Below are positions 1 through 11,990 of a stretch of 64,000 bases of DNA, one piece after another. The DNA is taken from contig NC_086020.1 in assembly GCF_036323735.1 (NCBI RefSeq), positions 89,042,210-89,106,209 on the forward strand, read 5' to 3'. Within the stretch, counting starts at the first letter, position 1; each line of letters starts with the position of its first letter. The notes under the pieces are model-generated. The model searched no databases, was not told the DNA's origin, and saw only the letters and a list, made by a program, of their open reading frames with translations. The position numbers and the translations under genes were made by a program. The stretch is from Rattus norvegicus. Taxonomy: Eukaryota > Chordata > Mammalia > Rodentia > Muridae.

Positions 1-1191
1 TACAGAGCAATAGTGATAAAAACTGCATGGTATTGGTACAGAGACAGACAGATAGACCAATGGAATAGAATTGAAGACCCAGAAATGAACCCACACACCC
101 ATGGTCACTTGATTTTTGACAAAGGAGCCAAAACCATCCAATGGAAAAAAGATAGCATTTTCAGCAAATGGTGCTGGTTCAACTGGAGGGCAACATGTAG
201 AAGAATGCAGATCGATCCATGCTTATCACCCTGTACAAAGCTTAAGTCGAAGTGGATCAAGGACCTCCACATCAAACCAGACACACTCAAACTAATAGAA
301 GAAAAACTAGGGAAGCATCTGGAACACATGGGCACTGGAAAAAATTTCCTGAACAAAACACCAATGGCTTATGCTCTAAGATCAAGAATTGACAAATGGG
401 ATCTCATAAAACTGCAAAGCTTCTGTAAGGCAAAGGACACTGTGGTTAGGACAAAACGGCAACCAACAGATTGGGAAAATATCTTTACCAATCCTATAAC
501 AGATAGAGGCCTTATATCCAAAATATACAAAGAACTCAAGAAGTTAGACCGCAGGGAAACAAATAACCCTATTAAAAAATGGGGTTCAGAGCTAAACAAA
601 GAATTCACAGCTGAGGAATGCCGAATGGCTGAGAAACACCTAAAGAAATGTTCAACATCTTTAGTCATAAGGGAAATGCAAATCAAAACAACCCTGAGAT
701 TTCACCTCACACCAGTGCGATTGGCTAAGATCAAAAACTCAGGTGACAGCAGATGCTGGCGAGGTTGTGGAGAAAGAGGAACACTCCTCCATTGTTGGTG
801 GGATTGCAGACTGGTAAAACCATTCTGGAAATCAGTCTGGAGGTTCCTCAGAAAATTGGACATTGAACTGCCTGAGGATCCAGCTATACCTCTCTTGGGC
901 ATATACCCAAAAGATGCCTCAACATATAAAAGAGACACGTGCTCCACTATGTTCATCGCAGCCTTATTTATAATAGCCAGAAAATGGAAAGAACCCAGAT
1001 GCCCTTCAACAGAGGAATGGATACAGAAAATGTGGTACATCTACACAATGGAATACTACTCAGCTATCAAAAACAACGAGTTTATGAAATTCGTAGGCAA
1101 ATGGTTGGAACTGGAAAATATCATCCTGAGTGAACTAACCCAATCACAGAAAGACATACATGGTATGCACTCATTGATAAATGGCTATTAG
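1..1191 (+). CDS. LINE-1 ORF2p, C-terminal 396 codons (5' cut by window)
   Basis: The frame is open from base 1 to a TAG at 1189-1191. It encodes the post-RT C-terminal region of the L1 endonuclease/reverse-transcriptase protein, which binds L1 RNA and primes cDNA synthesis at nicked target DNA. The Cys-rich motif of ORF2p is intact: C-R-G-C, then L-L-H-C-W-W-D-C, at about 754-810. No stop or frameshift is present in this portion. The endonuclease and RT domains would lie to the left of the window, so coding competence of the whole element cannot be judged. Codon use is A-rich, as in the other L1 copies. Confidence 0.9.
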   Translation, partial: YRAIVIKTAWYWYRDRQIDQWNRIEDPEMNPHTHGHLIFDKGAKTIQWKKDSIFSKWCWFNWRATCRRMQIDPCLSPCTKLKSKWIKDLHIKPDTLKLIEEKLGKHLEHMGTGKNFLNKTPMAYALRSRIDKWDLIKLQSFCKAKDTVVRTKRQPTDWENIFTNPITDRGLISKIYKELKKLDRRETNNPIKKWGSELNKEFTAEECRMAEKHLKKCSTSLVIREMQIKTTLRFHLTPVRLAKIKNSGDSRCWRGCGERGTLLHCWWDCRLVKPFWKSVWRFLRKLDIELPEDPAIPLLGIYPKDASTYKRDTCSTMFIAALFIIARKWKEPRCPSTEEWIQKMWYIYTMEYYSAIKNNEFMKFVGKWLELENIILSELTQSQKDIHGMHSLINGY

Positions 1192-1911
1192 CCCAAATGC
1201 TTGAATTACCCTAGATCCCTAGAACAAACGAAACTCAAGACGGATGATCAAAATGTGAATGCTTCACTCCTTCTTTAAATGAGGAAAAAGAATACCCTTG
1301 GCAGGGAAGGGAGAGGCAAAGATTAAAACAGAGACTGAAGGAACACCCATTCAGAGCCTGCCCCACATGTGGCCCATACATATACAGCCACCCAATTGGA
1401 CAAGATGGATGAAGCAAAGAAGTGCAGACCAACAGGAGCCGGATGTAGATCGCTCCTGAGAGACACAGCCAGAATACAGCAAATACAGAGGCGAATGCCA
1501 GCAGCAAACCACTGAACTGAGAATAGGTCCCCTATTGAAGGAATCAGAGAAAGAACTGGAAGAGCTTGAAGGGGCTCAAGACCCCAAAAGTACAACAATG
1601 CCAAGCAACCAGAGCTTCCAGGGACTAAGCCACTACCCAAAGACTATACATGGACTGACCCTGGACTCTGACCCCATAGGTAGCAATGAATATCCTAGTA
1701 AGAGCACCAGTGGAAGGGGAAGCCCTGGGTCCTGCTAAGACTGAACCCCCAGTGAACTAGTCTATGGGGGGAGGGCGGCAATGGGGGGAGGGTTGGGAGG
1801 GGAACACCCATAAGGAAGGGGAGGGGGGAGGGGGATGTTTGCCCGGAAACCGGGAAAGGGAATAACACTCGAAATGTATATAAGAAATACTCAAGTTAAT
1901 AAAAAAAAAAA
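1..1911 (+). mobile_element. Young rat-type LINE-1, 3' part (L1-A)
   Basis: This is the 3' third of a LINE-1 cut by the left window edge. It holds the ORF2 C-terminus, a 3' UTR with the purine-rich G/A block at about 1764-1832, and an 11-base A tail at 1901-1911. It is nearly identical over its whole length to the L1 ends at 20100-22010 and 45331-46487, so it is a recent insertion. It shares with the 45331 copy a variant at about 980-985 that differs from the 15629 copy, which places A and F in one subfamily. Its 5' end and TSD lie outside the window. Confidence 0.93.
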
Positions 1912-2322
1912 TCCAGCTGGCTTTGGCCAGTGCCACAAAGTACAAAATGATGATCATACATACTGCCAGCACCTGAGTTTCTCAGATGTGGTGGCGGGGA
2001 CTTGCCTGGATACATACATCCATTCTTTAAAACAAGGAATCTGCACTCGAGCAATGAACACCTGCCCATATTATCACTCTGTCCAGAAGAGAATTTATTG
2101 TGAAGCTCACAAAATCTTAGCCTTAGATTCCTTCCCTTGCCTGGGTGCCAGGAGTCATGAAATGTTCAAGTGAGGTGAAGAAACGGATTACAGTCACCAA
2201 GAATTCTGGCATTTCTGGTAAGCTGCCTAATTAAATCTAAGGAGAAAATAGCCCAACTCTTCAAGATTCTGATCATCTGTTAGGACTTACTTTTTGATTC
2301 TAAATAAAACTCACATTTATAC

Positions 2323-2359
<37 letters not shown>

Positions 2360-2405
2360 ATGGCTGCTTTTTTGCCCTTGTCAAAAAAAAAAAAAAAAAA
2401 AAAAA
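1912..2405 (+). other. Putative L1 3'-transduced segment(s) with two successive A tails
   Basis: Directly after the short A tail of L1-A comes about 413 bp of non-L1 sequence. It has an AATAAA at 2303-2308, a 31-base A tract at 2325-2355, a 27-base non-L1 segment at 2356-2382, and a second A tract of 23 bases at 2383-2405. Old L1 sequence resumes at 2406. This order (L1 end, weak tail, unique DNA, poly(A) signal, tail) is what read-through L1 transcription followed by retrotransposition leaves. An alternative is a separate processed retrocopy inserted at the L1 tail. A frame runs through the segment to about 2173, but I do not recognise the product. Confidence 0.6.
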
Positions 2406-5400
2406 GCATTAAGGGAAAAGGTCAAGTAACATAAAGGAAGACCTATCAGAATTACACAAGACTTCTCACCATAGACTATGAAAGCTAGAAGATCCTGGAC
2501 AGATGTCATACAGACCCTAAGAGAACACAAATGCCAGCACAGGTTACTGTATCCAGCAAAACTCTCAATTAACATAGTTGGATTAACCAAGATATTCCAC
2601 GACAAAACCAAATTTACACAATATCTTTCTACAAATCTAGCCCTATGAAGGATAATAAATTGTAATGTCCAACAAAAGGAGGCAAGCTACACCCTAGAAA
2701 AAGCAAGAAACTAATCGTTTTGCAAGAAAACAAAGAGAACACAAGCACAAAAACATAATCTCACCTCCAAATACAAAGATAACAGGAAGCAAACATCAGT
2801 ATTGCTTAATCTATCTCAACATTAATGGGCTTAATTCCCTAATAAAAGACACAGATTAACAAACTGGATATGTAATGAAGACCCAACATTTTGCAGCGTA
2901 CAGGAAACTCACCTCAGAGACAAAGATAGACACTACCTCAGAGTAAAAGTCTGGAAAACAAATTTCCAAGCAAATGTCTGAAGAAGCAAGCTGGAGTAGC
3001 CACTCTAATATCAAATAAAGTCTATTTTCAACCAAAAGTCTGCAATCATGATAAGGAAGGACACTTCATATTCATCAAAGGAAAAATCCACCAAGATGAA
3101 CTCTCAATCCTAAATATCTATGCTCCAAATAAAAGGGCACCTACATACATAAAAGAAACATTACTCAAGCTCAAAGCTCACATTGCACCTCACACAATAA
3201 TAGTAGGAGATTTCAACACCCCACTCTCATCAATGGACAGATCATGGAAACAGAAATTAAACAGAGACATAGACAGACTAACAGAAGTTTTAAACCAAAA
3301 TGATTTAACAGATATTTATAGAACATTGTATCCTAAAAGAAAAGGTTATACCTTCTTCTCACCAACTCATGGTAATTTCTCCACAATTGACCATATAATC
3401 AGGCACGAAAGAGGACTCAACAGATACAGAAAGATAGAAATAATCCCATGTGCCCTATCATATGACCACATGCTAAAACTGGTCTTCATTAACAATAAGG
3501 AAAGAAAACCCACATATACATGGAAGTTGAACAATGTGCTACTCAATGATAACCTGGTCAAGGAAGATATCAAGGAAGAAACTCAAGACTTCTTAGAATT
3601 TAATGAAGATGAAGTTACTACAACCCAAACTTATAGGAAACAATGAAAGCTGTGCTAAGAGGAAAACTCAAAGCTCTGAGTGCCTACAGAAAGAAACAGG
3701 AGAGAGTTATATCAGTAGTTTGACAGCACACCTAAAAGCTCTGGAACAAAAATAAGCAAATAGACCGAGGAGGAGTAGAAGGCAGGAAATAATCAAACGT
3801 AGAGCTGAAATCAACCAAGTAGAAACAGAAAGGACTATACAAAGAATCAACAGAAGCAACCGCTGGTTCTTTGAGAAAATCAACAGGATAGATTAACCCC
3901 TAGCCAGACAAGAGGACACAGAGAGTGTGTCCAAATTAACAAAATCAGAAATGAAAAGGGAGAGATAGCAACAGAATCAGAGGAAATTCAAAAAACCATC
4001 AGATCCTACTACAAAAACCTATGTTCAACAAAACTTGAAAATCTGGAGGAAATGGATCATTTCCTAGACAGATACCAGGTACCAAAGTTAAATCAGGGAC
4101 AGATAAACCATATAAACAACACCATAACTCCTAAAGTAATTGAAGCAGTCATAAAAAGTCTCTCAGCCAAAAAGAGCCCAGGACTAGATGGGTTCAGTAA
4201 ATAATTCTATCAGACCTTTATAGAAGACCTCATATCAATACTATACAAACTATTCCATAAAATTGAAACAGACAAAACACTACTGAATTCGTTCTATGAA
4301 GCCAAAATTACACTTATACCTAAACCACACAAAGACCCAAGAAAGAGTGGTAACTTCTGACCAATTTCCCTTATGAATATGATGCAAAAATACTCAATAA
4401 AATTCTTTCAAACTGAATCCAAGGATACATCAAAGTCATAATCCATCATGATCAAGTAGGCTTCATCACAGGCATGCAGGGATGGTTTAATATACGAAAA
4501 ACCACCAAGGTAATCCACTATATAAACAAAGTGATATATAAAAATCACACAATCAGTTCATTAGATGCTGAGAAAGTATTTGACAAAATTCAACACCCCT
4601 TTATGATAAAAGTCCTGGAAAAAACAGGAATTCAAGGCTCATAGTTAAACATAGTAAAAGCCATATACAGCAAACCAGTAGCTAACATCAAACTAAATGG
4701 AGAGAAACTTGAAGCAAACCCACTAAAATCAGGGACTAAACATGGCTGCCCAATGTCTCCCTACTTATTCAATATAGTTCTCAAAATCCTAGACAGAGCA
4801 ATCAGACAAAAAAAGGAGATCAAAGGGATACCGAGTAGAAAGGAAGAAGTCAAAATACTATGATAGTATATATATATGTGATACCAAAAGTTCCACCAGA
4901 GAACCACTAAACCTGATAAACACCTTTAGCAAAGTGGCTGGGTATAAAATTAACTTGAATAAATCAGTAGCCTTCCTCTACACAAAAGAGAACCAAGCTG
5001 AGAAAGAAATTAGGGAAACGACACCCTTCATTATAGTCCCAAATAATATAAAATACCTCGGTGTGACTTTAGCCAAGCAAGTGAAAGATCTGTATGATAA
5101 GAACTTCAAGCCTCTGAAGAAAGAAATTGAAGAAGACCTCAGAAGATGGAAAGATCTCCCATACCCATTGATTGGCAGGATTAATATAATAAAAATGGCC
5201 ATTTTACCAAAATCAATCAAAGATTCAATACAATCCCCACCAAAATACCAATCCAATTCTTTAGAGAGTTAGACAGAACAATTTGCAAATTCATCTGCAA
5301 TAACAAAAAACCCAGGATAACTAAAACTATCCTCAACAATAAAAGGACTTCAGGGGGAATCACTATCCCTGAACTCAAGCAGTATTACAGAGCAATAGTG

Positions 5401-7252
5401 ATAAAAACTGCATGGTATTGGTACAGAGACAGACAGATAGACCAATGGAATAGAATTGAAGACCCAGAAATGAACCCACACACCTATGGTCACTTGATTT
5501 TTGACAAAGCAGCCAAAACCATCCAGTGGAAAAAAGATAGCATTTTCAGCAAATGGTGCTGGTTCAACTGGAGGTCAACATGTAGAAGAATGCAGATGGA
5601 TCCATGCTTATCACCCTGTACAAAGTTTAAGTCCAAGTGGATCAAGGACCTCCACATCAAACCAGATACACTCAAACTAACAGAAGAAAAAGTGGGGAAG
5701 CATCTCGAACACATGGGCACTGGAGAAAATTTCCTGAACAAAACACCAATGGCTTATGCTCTAAGATCAAGAATCAACAAATGTGATCTCATAAAACTGC
5801 AAAGCTTCTGTAAGGCAAAGGACACTGTTGTTAGGACAAAGCGACAACCAACAGATTGGGAAAAGATCTTTACCAATCCTACAACTGATAGAGGGCTTAT
5901 ATCCAAAATATACAAAGAGCTTAAGAATATAGTCTGCAGGAACACAAATAACCCTATTAAAAAATGGAGTTCAGAGCTAAAGAAAGAATTCACAGCTGAG
6001 GAATGCTGAATGGCCGAGAAACGCCTACAGATATGTTCAACATCTTTAGTCATAAGGGAAATGCAAATCAAAACAACCCTGAGATTTCACCTCACACCAG
6101 TGAGAATGGCTAAGATCAAAAACTCAGGTGACAGCAAATGCTGGCAAGGATGTGGAGAAAGAGGAACACTCCTCCATTGTTGGTGGGATTGCAGACTGGT
6201 ACAACCATTCTGGAAATCAGTCTGGAGGTTCCTCAGAAATTGGACATTGAACTACCTGAGGACCCAGTTATACCTCTCTTGGGCATATACCCAAACGATG
6301 CCCCAACAGATAACAAAGGCACATGCTTCACTATGTTCATAGCAGCCTTATTTATAATAGCCAGAAGCTGGATAGAACCCCGATGCCCTTCAAGAGAGAA
6401 ATGGATACAGAAAATGTGGTACACAATGGAATATTACTCAGCTATCAAAAACAATGACTTTATGAAATTCATTGGCAAATGGATGGAACTGGAAAATATC
6501 ATCCTGAGTGAGCTAACCCAATCACAGAAAGACACACATGGTATGCACCCATTGATAAGTGGCTATTGGCCCAAATGCTCAATTACCCTAGATGCACAGA
6601 ACACATGAAACTCAATAAGGATGACCAAAATATGAATGCTTCACTCCTTCTTTAAAAGTGGAAGTAGAATATCCTTAGGACAGCATAGGGTGGCAAAGCT
6701 TAGAACAGAGAGTGAAGGAATGCTTATTCAGAGCCTGCCCTAGATGTGGCCCATATATATACAGCCACCAATAGATAAGATGGATGAAGCAAAGAAGTGC
6801 AGGCTGACAGGCACCAGATGTAGATCTCTCCTGAGCCAGAATATGGCAAATACATAGGCGAACCCCATCATTAAACCACTGAACTTCATATGTTATCCCT
6901 GTTGAAGGAATCAGAGAAAGGACTGAAGGAGCTGAAGGGGCTTGAGGCCCCATATGAACAACAACAACAACCAACCAGAGCTTCCAGGGACTAAGCCACT
7001 ACCCAAAGACTATACATGGACTGACCCTGGGCTCCAAATTCATAGGTAGCAATGAATAGCCTAGTAGGGGCACCAGTGGAAGGGGAAGCCCTTGGCTCTG
7101 ACAAAGGTGGATCCGGAAAGGCGGTATTGGGACAAGATGTGGAGGGGAACTCCCCTATAAAAGGGGAGGGGAGGGGTTGGGGGATGTTTGCCTGGAAACT
7201 AGGAAAGGAAATAACACTTGAAATGTAAATAAGAAACAATAAAGATGGAAAA
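2406..7252 (+). mobile_element. Old, decayed LINE-1 (L1-B)
   Basis: The segment follows the L1 order: ORF1 C-terminus (2406 to about 2712), endonuclease and RT region (about 2740-4920), ORF2 C-terminal half (about 4930-6600), 3' UTR (about 6600-7190), and a short A-rich tail near 7245. The longest open pieces of ORF2 are 3233-3646, 4934-5272 and 5398-6009. Multiple stops and indels separate them, for example a TAA at about 4200 where the frame should continue and a frameshift near 6238. It begins mid-ORF1 immediately after the A tract of the L1-A unit, so L1-A probably inserted into it and the missing 5' part would lie left of the window. Confidence 0.9.
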
Positions 7253-8279
7253 AAAAGAAAACAGAAGACAACTATCAGGAAGAAGGTGAAACAGCCAAAG
7301 TGTGACTGAGAGAATGGAAGAAAGTTATTTGGGAGAGATCCAATTGATGTTAGAATATAATGACCCTTCTGTTGCCTAGTTTTATGACAACTGGATACAA
7401 GCTAGTCAGTTTAGAAGAACAAACCTTAACTGATAAATTACTCCCACTAGGCCTGTAGACAACTGTGTGGTACATTGTCTTGATTAATAACTGATTTGGG
7501 AGAGCACAGATCATTCTGGGTTGTGCCTCTATTGTGTTGGTAGCCTTGGATTGTGTAAGAAAGCAGGCTAAGCGAGCAGTGAGGGAAAAGCTAGTAAACA
7601 GCATTCCTCCCTGGTCTCTGCATCAGTTTGTGTCTCCAGGCTTCTGTCCTGTCTTCCTGGATGATCAACTATAAACTGTAAGGTGAAATAAACCCTTTTC
7701 TTCTCCATTTGCCTTTTTGGTCATGGTTGTTCTATCACATCAATATAAAAACACTAATTAAGACAGATAAATATTAATATGCTACAATGAGATTCATCAC
7801 TGTATATATTAAACACTTTTGTATGATTGTTTGCTGTCTCTTGGGAGCTTGATCTTTTCTGAAAGGAAATTCATGTTGAGTGGACTTGGGGAGGAAGAGA
7901 GACAAGGACAGGATTGGAAGAGTGCAGGGATGGAAACTGTGATCAGGATGAGAAGATCTATTGTCAATAAGAAAAGAAAAAGAAATTAACATGTACATAA
8001 GATGTAATAGATTCTGTTCTTTAAATCACTTAGAAATTTCATGCAGATTGGTTTGCAATAATTATCAAATTCTTAGTACTGTGACATCAGCATGAGAAGC
8101 GCTGCTCAATGTAGAGTACAATATTGAATTTTCAAAAATGTTCATTATACCACTTTTCTACTATGAAAATGTCAGACACTTGAATTGCTCAGTAGTGAGA
8201 AGTATCAGATAAAAATATTTAGGTAAGTGTATAACAACATAAAGTCCCATAAGATATCTGTTATTTTACTATCCCTAGT

Positions 8280-8282
<3 letters not shown>
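7253..8282. other. Non-coding; contains a rodent interspersed repeat at about 7608-7762
   Basis: No convincing coding sequence. The block at about 7608-7762 (tctgcatcag, aataaaccc, ggtcatggtt) resembles a common rodent dispersed repeat whose family name I cannot assign. The remainder looks like ordinary AT-rich intron or intergenic DNA downstream (minus strand) of the transporter exon at 8836-9502. Confidence 0.4.

Positions 8283-8326
<44 letters not shown>
8283..8326. repeat. (AT)n microsatellite
   Basis: An uninterrupted AT dinucleotide tract of 22 units, followed by two GAAT units. Confidence 0.97.
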
Positions 8327-8329
<3 letters not shown>

Positions 8330-8835
8330 TGAATGAAAGCACAATTTAGTTTCCAATGTAAATACACTAAGAGTGATGGTGACCTACAACATGTATGAGC
8401 GTGGGTATTTTTGGGAAGAAAACAAAGCTTCCAAGTTGAGGTGAAGTATATTAAAATCTGAGACATGTGATAACTTTATAAATATAACTTAACTAATATC
8501 TTCATTATATAATTATTAAATTCAAGATGGTAGGATTACATGAAATAAAATTGAGAATATAACATTATCTCAATTCTCTTGAAAATTCTTAGCATCCCTC
8601 TGGTTTTATACAAAGATATGACTTGAAGAAAGGAAAAGTTTATACAGTCTATATGTATAAATATACATGGGTATTTCAATTATTACAGCATTTAGAGAAG
8701 ATTTAATTTCACTACAAAACATGATACAATCATATTAGCCTTTCCCCCAAGTTCTATGCTTATTTTATGAATGGATTTACCTGCTATTGACAAATCCTTC
8801 TATGTAATGCCAGAGAGTTTTAAGAATGAATTTAC

Positions 8836-9502
8836 CTGCTATGATGATGAGGACTGATGATCCTAGATATGCATAGTACACTTGGAGAATGGCTTCTGCA
8901 ATCTGTGAGACATTAGGAAGTTCAGCCTCCAATGCATTCTCAAGCCTGGACACATTCTCCTTTTTGCCAATCACTAACAGCACAATTCCAGTTATTGAAA
9001 TGAGACAAAGAACACTCAACTTCATCAAACTGCTGATAGTATTAAACCAAGCCACGGTTTTTATACCTTTAGCACTTAGAATTCCAAATGACCACAAAAT
9101 AGCCAAAGCCAGACATTTCTTTGGTAGCTCTGGAGCTTGGCATCCCAAATAGAAACACTGGATTAGCGAACTAGCTATTACCAAGCACTGAGCACTGATG
9201 CCTAGAGGACGAGCAAAAATTTTAATCCAGATACTGAGGAAAGCAACAGAGGATCCAAGAGCTCTTTTGAGGAAATAGTAAGATGCTCCACTCACAGGGT
9301 AGGTGGCTGCTATCTCTGCAAGACAGACAGCATTCATCATGCTCAGCAGGCCACAGCCTGCCCAAACACTTAAGAAGATAGGGATGTTCAGTGAGCAGTA
9401 TTTTAATACTGCTTTAGGAGACACAAAAATCCCTGTACCAATGGTGGCACTAAACAAGAACATGTTTACATGAAAAAATCCCAGTGCTCTCAAGAGTTGC
9501 AT
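8836..9502 (-). CDS. Slc7a12-like: Slc7a12-like (Asc-2 type) amino-acid transporter, first coding exon, copy 1
   Basis: This exon encodes the N-terminal 222 residues of an SLC7 (LAT/APC superfamily) light-chain-type transporter, closest in my recollection to Slc7a12/Asc-2, which carries small neutral amino acids across the plasma membrane. It has the glycine-rich helix-1 motif G-T-G-I-F-V-S-P-K near residues 23-31, several hydrophobic helices, and the L-P-K-K-C-L-A-L-A segment. I chose the ATG at 9502-9500 (M-Q-L-L) because related proteins start there; the frame is open 24 bases further upstream but without an ATG. The exon ends at 8836 with CAG|GTAAAT, an intact donor in phase 1. The next exons would lie left of the window. 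It is the only one of three copies in the window with no lesion. Expression cannot be judged from sequence. Confidence 0.85.
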
Positions 9503-9736
9503 GGTTATGCCTTTTTGCTCTTTCAAATACTGAAAAATACAATTTTTCTTTATAATGCTTCTCTGTCAATTTGTGTAAAACCCTGTCAAACAGGGTATTG
9601 CTTTTGATAAAGGATTTGTTCTTTATAAAAGATTTTAAGATCTGAACCTAACTTGGGTTTGAAAATAATTAACTTCTGAATTATTCTGAGGAATGGAGAC
9701 TTCTTTCTAAAACAATAACAGATTTCTTGGGAATAA

Positions 9737-10660
9737 TCTTTTATTACTTTTATTTTTTTTACAGTTCAGTTGTTGCCCTTCTCCTTGTCCACCCTCCCAC
9801 AGCTCCTCACCCCAATCTGCTGGCTCTTGTCTTCAAGAAATGTCATCCTTGCCCCCTGACAGTCCTTCCCACTCCCTGGGATGTCAAATTTCTCAAAGGT
9901 TAACCACATCTTCTCCGAAGCCAGACCAGGGCAGTCTTCTGCTGTATATGTGTCTGGTAGTCTTGAACCAGGTAGTGTATGCTGCCTGGTTGGTGTTTCA
10001 GTGTCCAAGAGATCTTGGGGGTTCAGGTTAGTTGAGAATGCTGGGATTTTTTATGGGGTCTGTCTCTTCTTCAGCTTCTTCCAGCCTTTCCATAATTCAA
10101 CCATAGGGGTCCCAAATTTCACTCCAATGCTTGGTTTTAAATATCTGCTCCTGTCTCAGTTAGCTGCTTGTTGGGACTCTTGGAGGGCAGCTATGTTAGG
10201 CTCCTGTCTGTAAGTATACCACAGCATCAGTAATAGTGTCAAGCTTTGGAGCCTCTTGTGAAATGGGTCACAATTTGGGTCAGTCATTGGATCTCCTTTC
10301 CCTCAGTCTCTTCTCCATATTTGTCCCTTAGACATAAACTACTATGTGTCAGAATTTTTGACTGTGGGATGGCAACTACATCCCTCCACTTGATGTCTTT
10401 CTACTGGAGGTGTATTCTACAAGTTCCCTCTTCCCACTTGGGCGTTTCATCTAAAGTTCCTCCCTTTGAGTCCCGAGAGTCTCTCATCTCCTGGGTCTCT
10501 GGTACTTTCTAGAGTGTTTCCACACCTCCTACCTCCTAGAGTTTCATATTTCCATTCATTCTGCTTACCCTCAGGGCTTCTCTCCTGTTTCCTCCCCATA
10601 CCCTTTTTGTGTCCCCCTTTCCCCTTCTCCCTCCCTTTTTTACCAAGGTCCCTCCCCCTT
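9737..10660 (-). mobile_element. Old LINE-1 3' UTR fragment, minus strand
   Basis: The T-rich start at about 9739-9760 is the reverse complement of an A tail. The following tracts (tgctgcctggttgg, cagttagctgcttgttgg) recur at 38515-38945, also in minus orientation, and are typical of the older rodent L1 3' UTR. It lies between the exon of copy 1 and its upstream region and is absent from the equivalent place in copy 3 (about 59000), so it inserted after or independently of the duplication. Confidence 0.7.
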
Positions 10661-10662
10661 CT

Positions 10663-10870
10663 GTGGATGGAAGTAGAAAATATCCTGAGTGAGGTAATTC
10701 AGACCCAAAAGGACATGCATGATATGTATTTATTAATAAGTGAATAATAGCCAACAGTAAAGAGTAACTAGGATACAATCTACAGAACTAAAGAAGGTTA
10801 ACAAGCAGAGCAGAAGAGCCCAATTGAGAATGCTTCAATCCTACTTGAGAGGGAGAAGAAAACAATCCTG
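10663..10870 (+). mobile_element. Old LINE-1 ORF2 C-terminal / 3' UTR fragment
   Basis: It encodes the last residues of L1 ORF2 (M-E-V-E-N-I-L-S-E-V, ending at a TAA near 10746) and then L1 3' UTR. It abuts the minus-strand fragment, forming an inverted pair of L1 3' ends. Confidence 0.75.
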
Positions 10871-10884
10871 TTAATAATTTTTAA

Positions 10885-11137
10885 AATATCAAACATGCTA
10901 ATGGCCAAGTTACTTGACGCTAGTCAGGAGAAGTATTTTCAGTAGTTTAGAAAGATACTTTTGGAGGTAAAACACTGCTAGATACAGTTTGTTTACTTGC
11001 TGGGCAATACATGGAGGTAATTGGCAGAGAATAAACAAAAGTTTTAATACTAGAACATCAAAGGATAAGGGAGCATCTTATGCCCCTTATTATGACACAT
11101 CTATCCGCCTTATTAACACACACACACACACACACAG

Positions 11138-11197
<60 letters not shown>

Positions 11198-11207
11198 AGA
11201 GAGAGAG

Positions 11208-11245
<38 letters not shown>

Positions 11246-11990
11246 AAGTCAACTCAGTAAGTAAACTATGTGAAAGGGCTTTTATAAGGAGGTATAAAGG
11301 GCAGCAAGTTGGGCCTGGTGGCAAAGGCCTGTCATGCAGCTGTGTTCTTACTTCCTTTGTGCCTTTCGTGTCCTTGCCAGAAATGATGCAACTCATCTTG
11401 ATGTCCTGAACTTAGTTCCTGGAATTCTGAGTGCATTTTTCTACAAGTTAAACATTATGACAGCTTCCCTACTTTCTCTCAATTGATATACATAACTGAA
11501 TTGTGAAGTACCCTCACCATTTTAATGTGAATTGGTCAGCAGATGTTCTGGCTTCTGCCAAACTAAACACAATTAATCAGCAGTGAAACTCTGAGTTGGT
11601 TAGGAGTGCTTTTCTTTAGAATGTAGAATGTAGCATGTAGCATGAAAGGGGTGATTTAATCTTAAAGAACAGCTCTGAAGAAAACACTTACTGGTGTAAA
11701 ACCATTATCCAAGCTTGAAAGATTACTTCATGCATTTGTATCAAGACAATGTCTTCTAGCTGTATTCAATTCTGTTTAGTTTGAATTCATGTGGGGAAAG
11801 GGTTGAGCTTCACTTTGACATTCAACAATTTTTAGTAAGATGCTGTTATTCCAATTTCAAGAAATTAATTCCTCTTTTCTTGTATGTATTGGTGCATATA
11901 CTCAGCAATGCATTTCAACTGTGATCATTTGACACATGAATGTATCATGCCTTTTCTTTAACAGAGGGGATCTCAGTGGTATGTCTTTGA
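10885..11990. other. Upstream region of Slc7a12-like copy 1, paralogous to about 59050-60553
   Basis: Long stretches match the DNA upstream of copy 3, for example caggagaagtattttcagta at 10927 and 59099, and ttgacacatgaatgta near 11930 and 60533. It holds a CA/GA microsatellite (11115-11240) that copy 3 lacks. It could contain the promoter or a non-coding first exon, but no element is identifiable with confidence. Confidence 0.75.
11115..11240. repeat. (CA)n then (GA)n compound microsatellite
   Basis: About 11 CA units are followed by about 45 GA units with two GACTGA interruptions. Confidence 0.97.

Noticed and set aside
105..1040. Minus-strand frames opposite L1 ORF2
   Set aside because: They recur opposite every L1 ORF2 copy (for example 5490-6071 and 20206-21141) as shadows of the A-rich sense codons.
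9503..9526. Start of the Slc7a12-like frame at 9526
   Set aside because: The upstream codon is TTG; the first ATG at 9502 matches the family start.
11058..11409. Ser/Leu- and Arg/Glu-repeat proteins over 11115-11240 and 38116-38203
   Set aside because: They are translations of CA/GA microsatellites.
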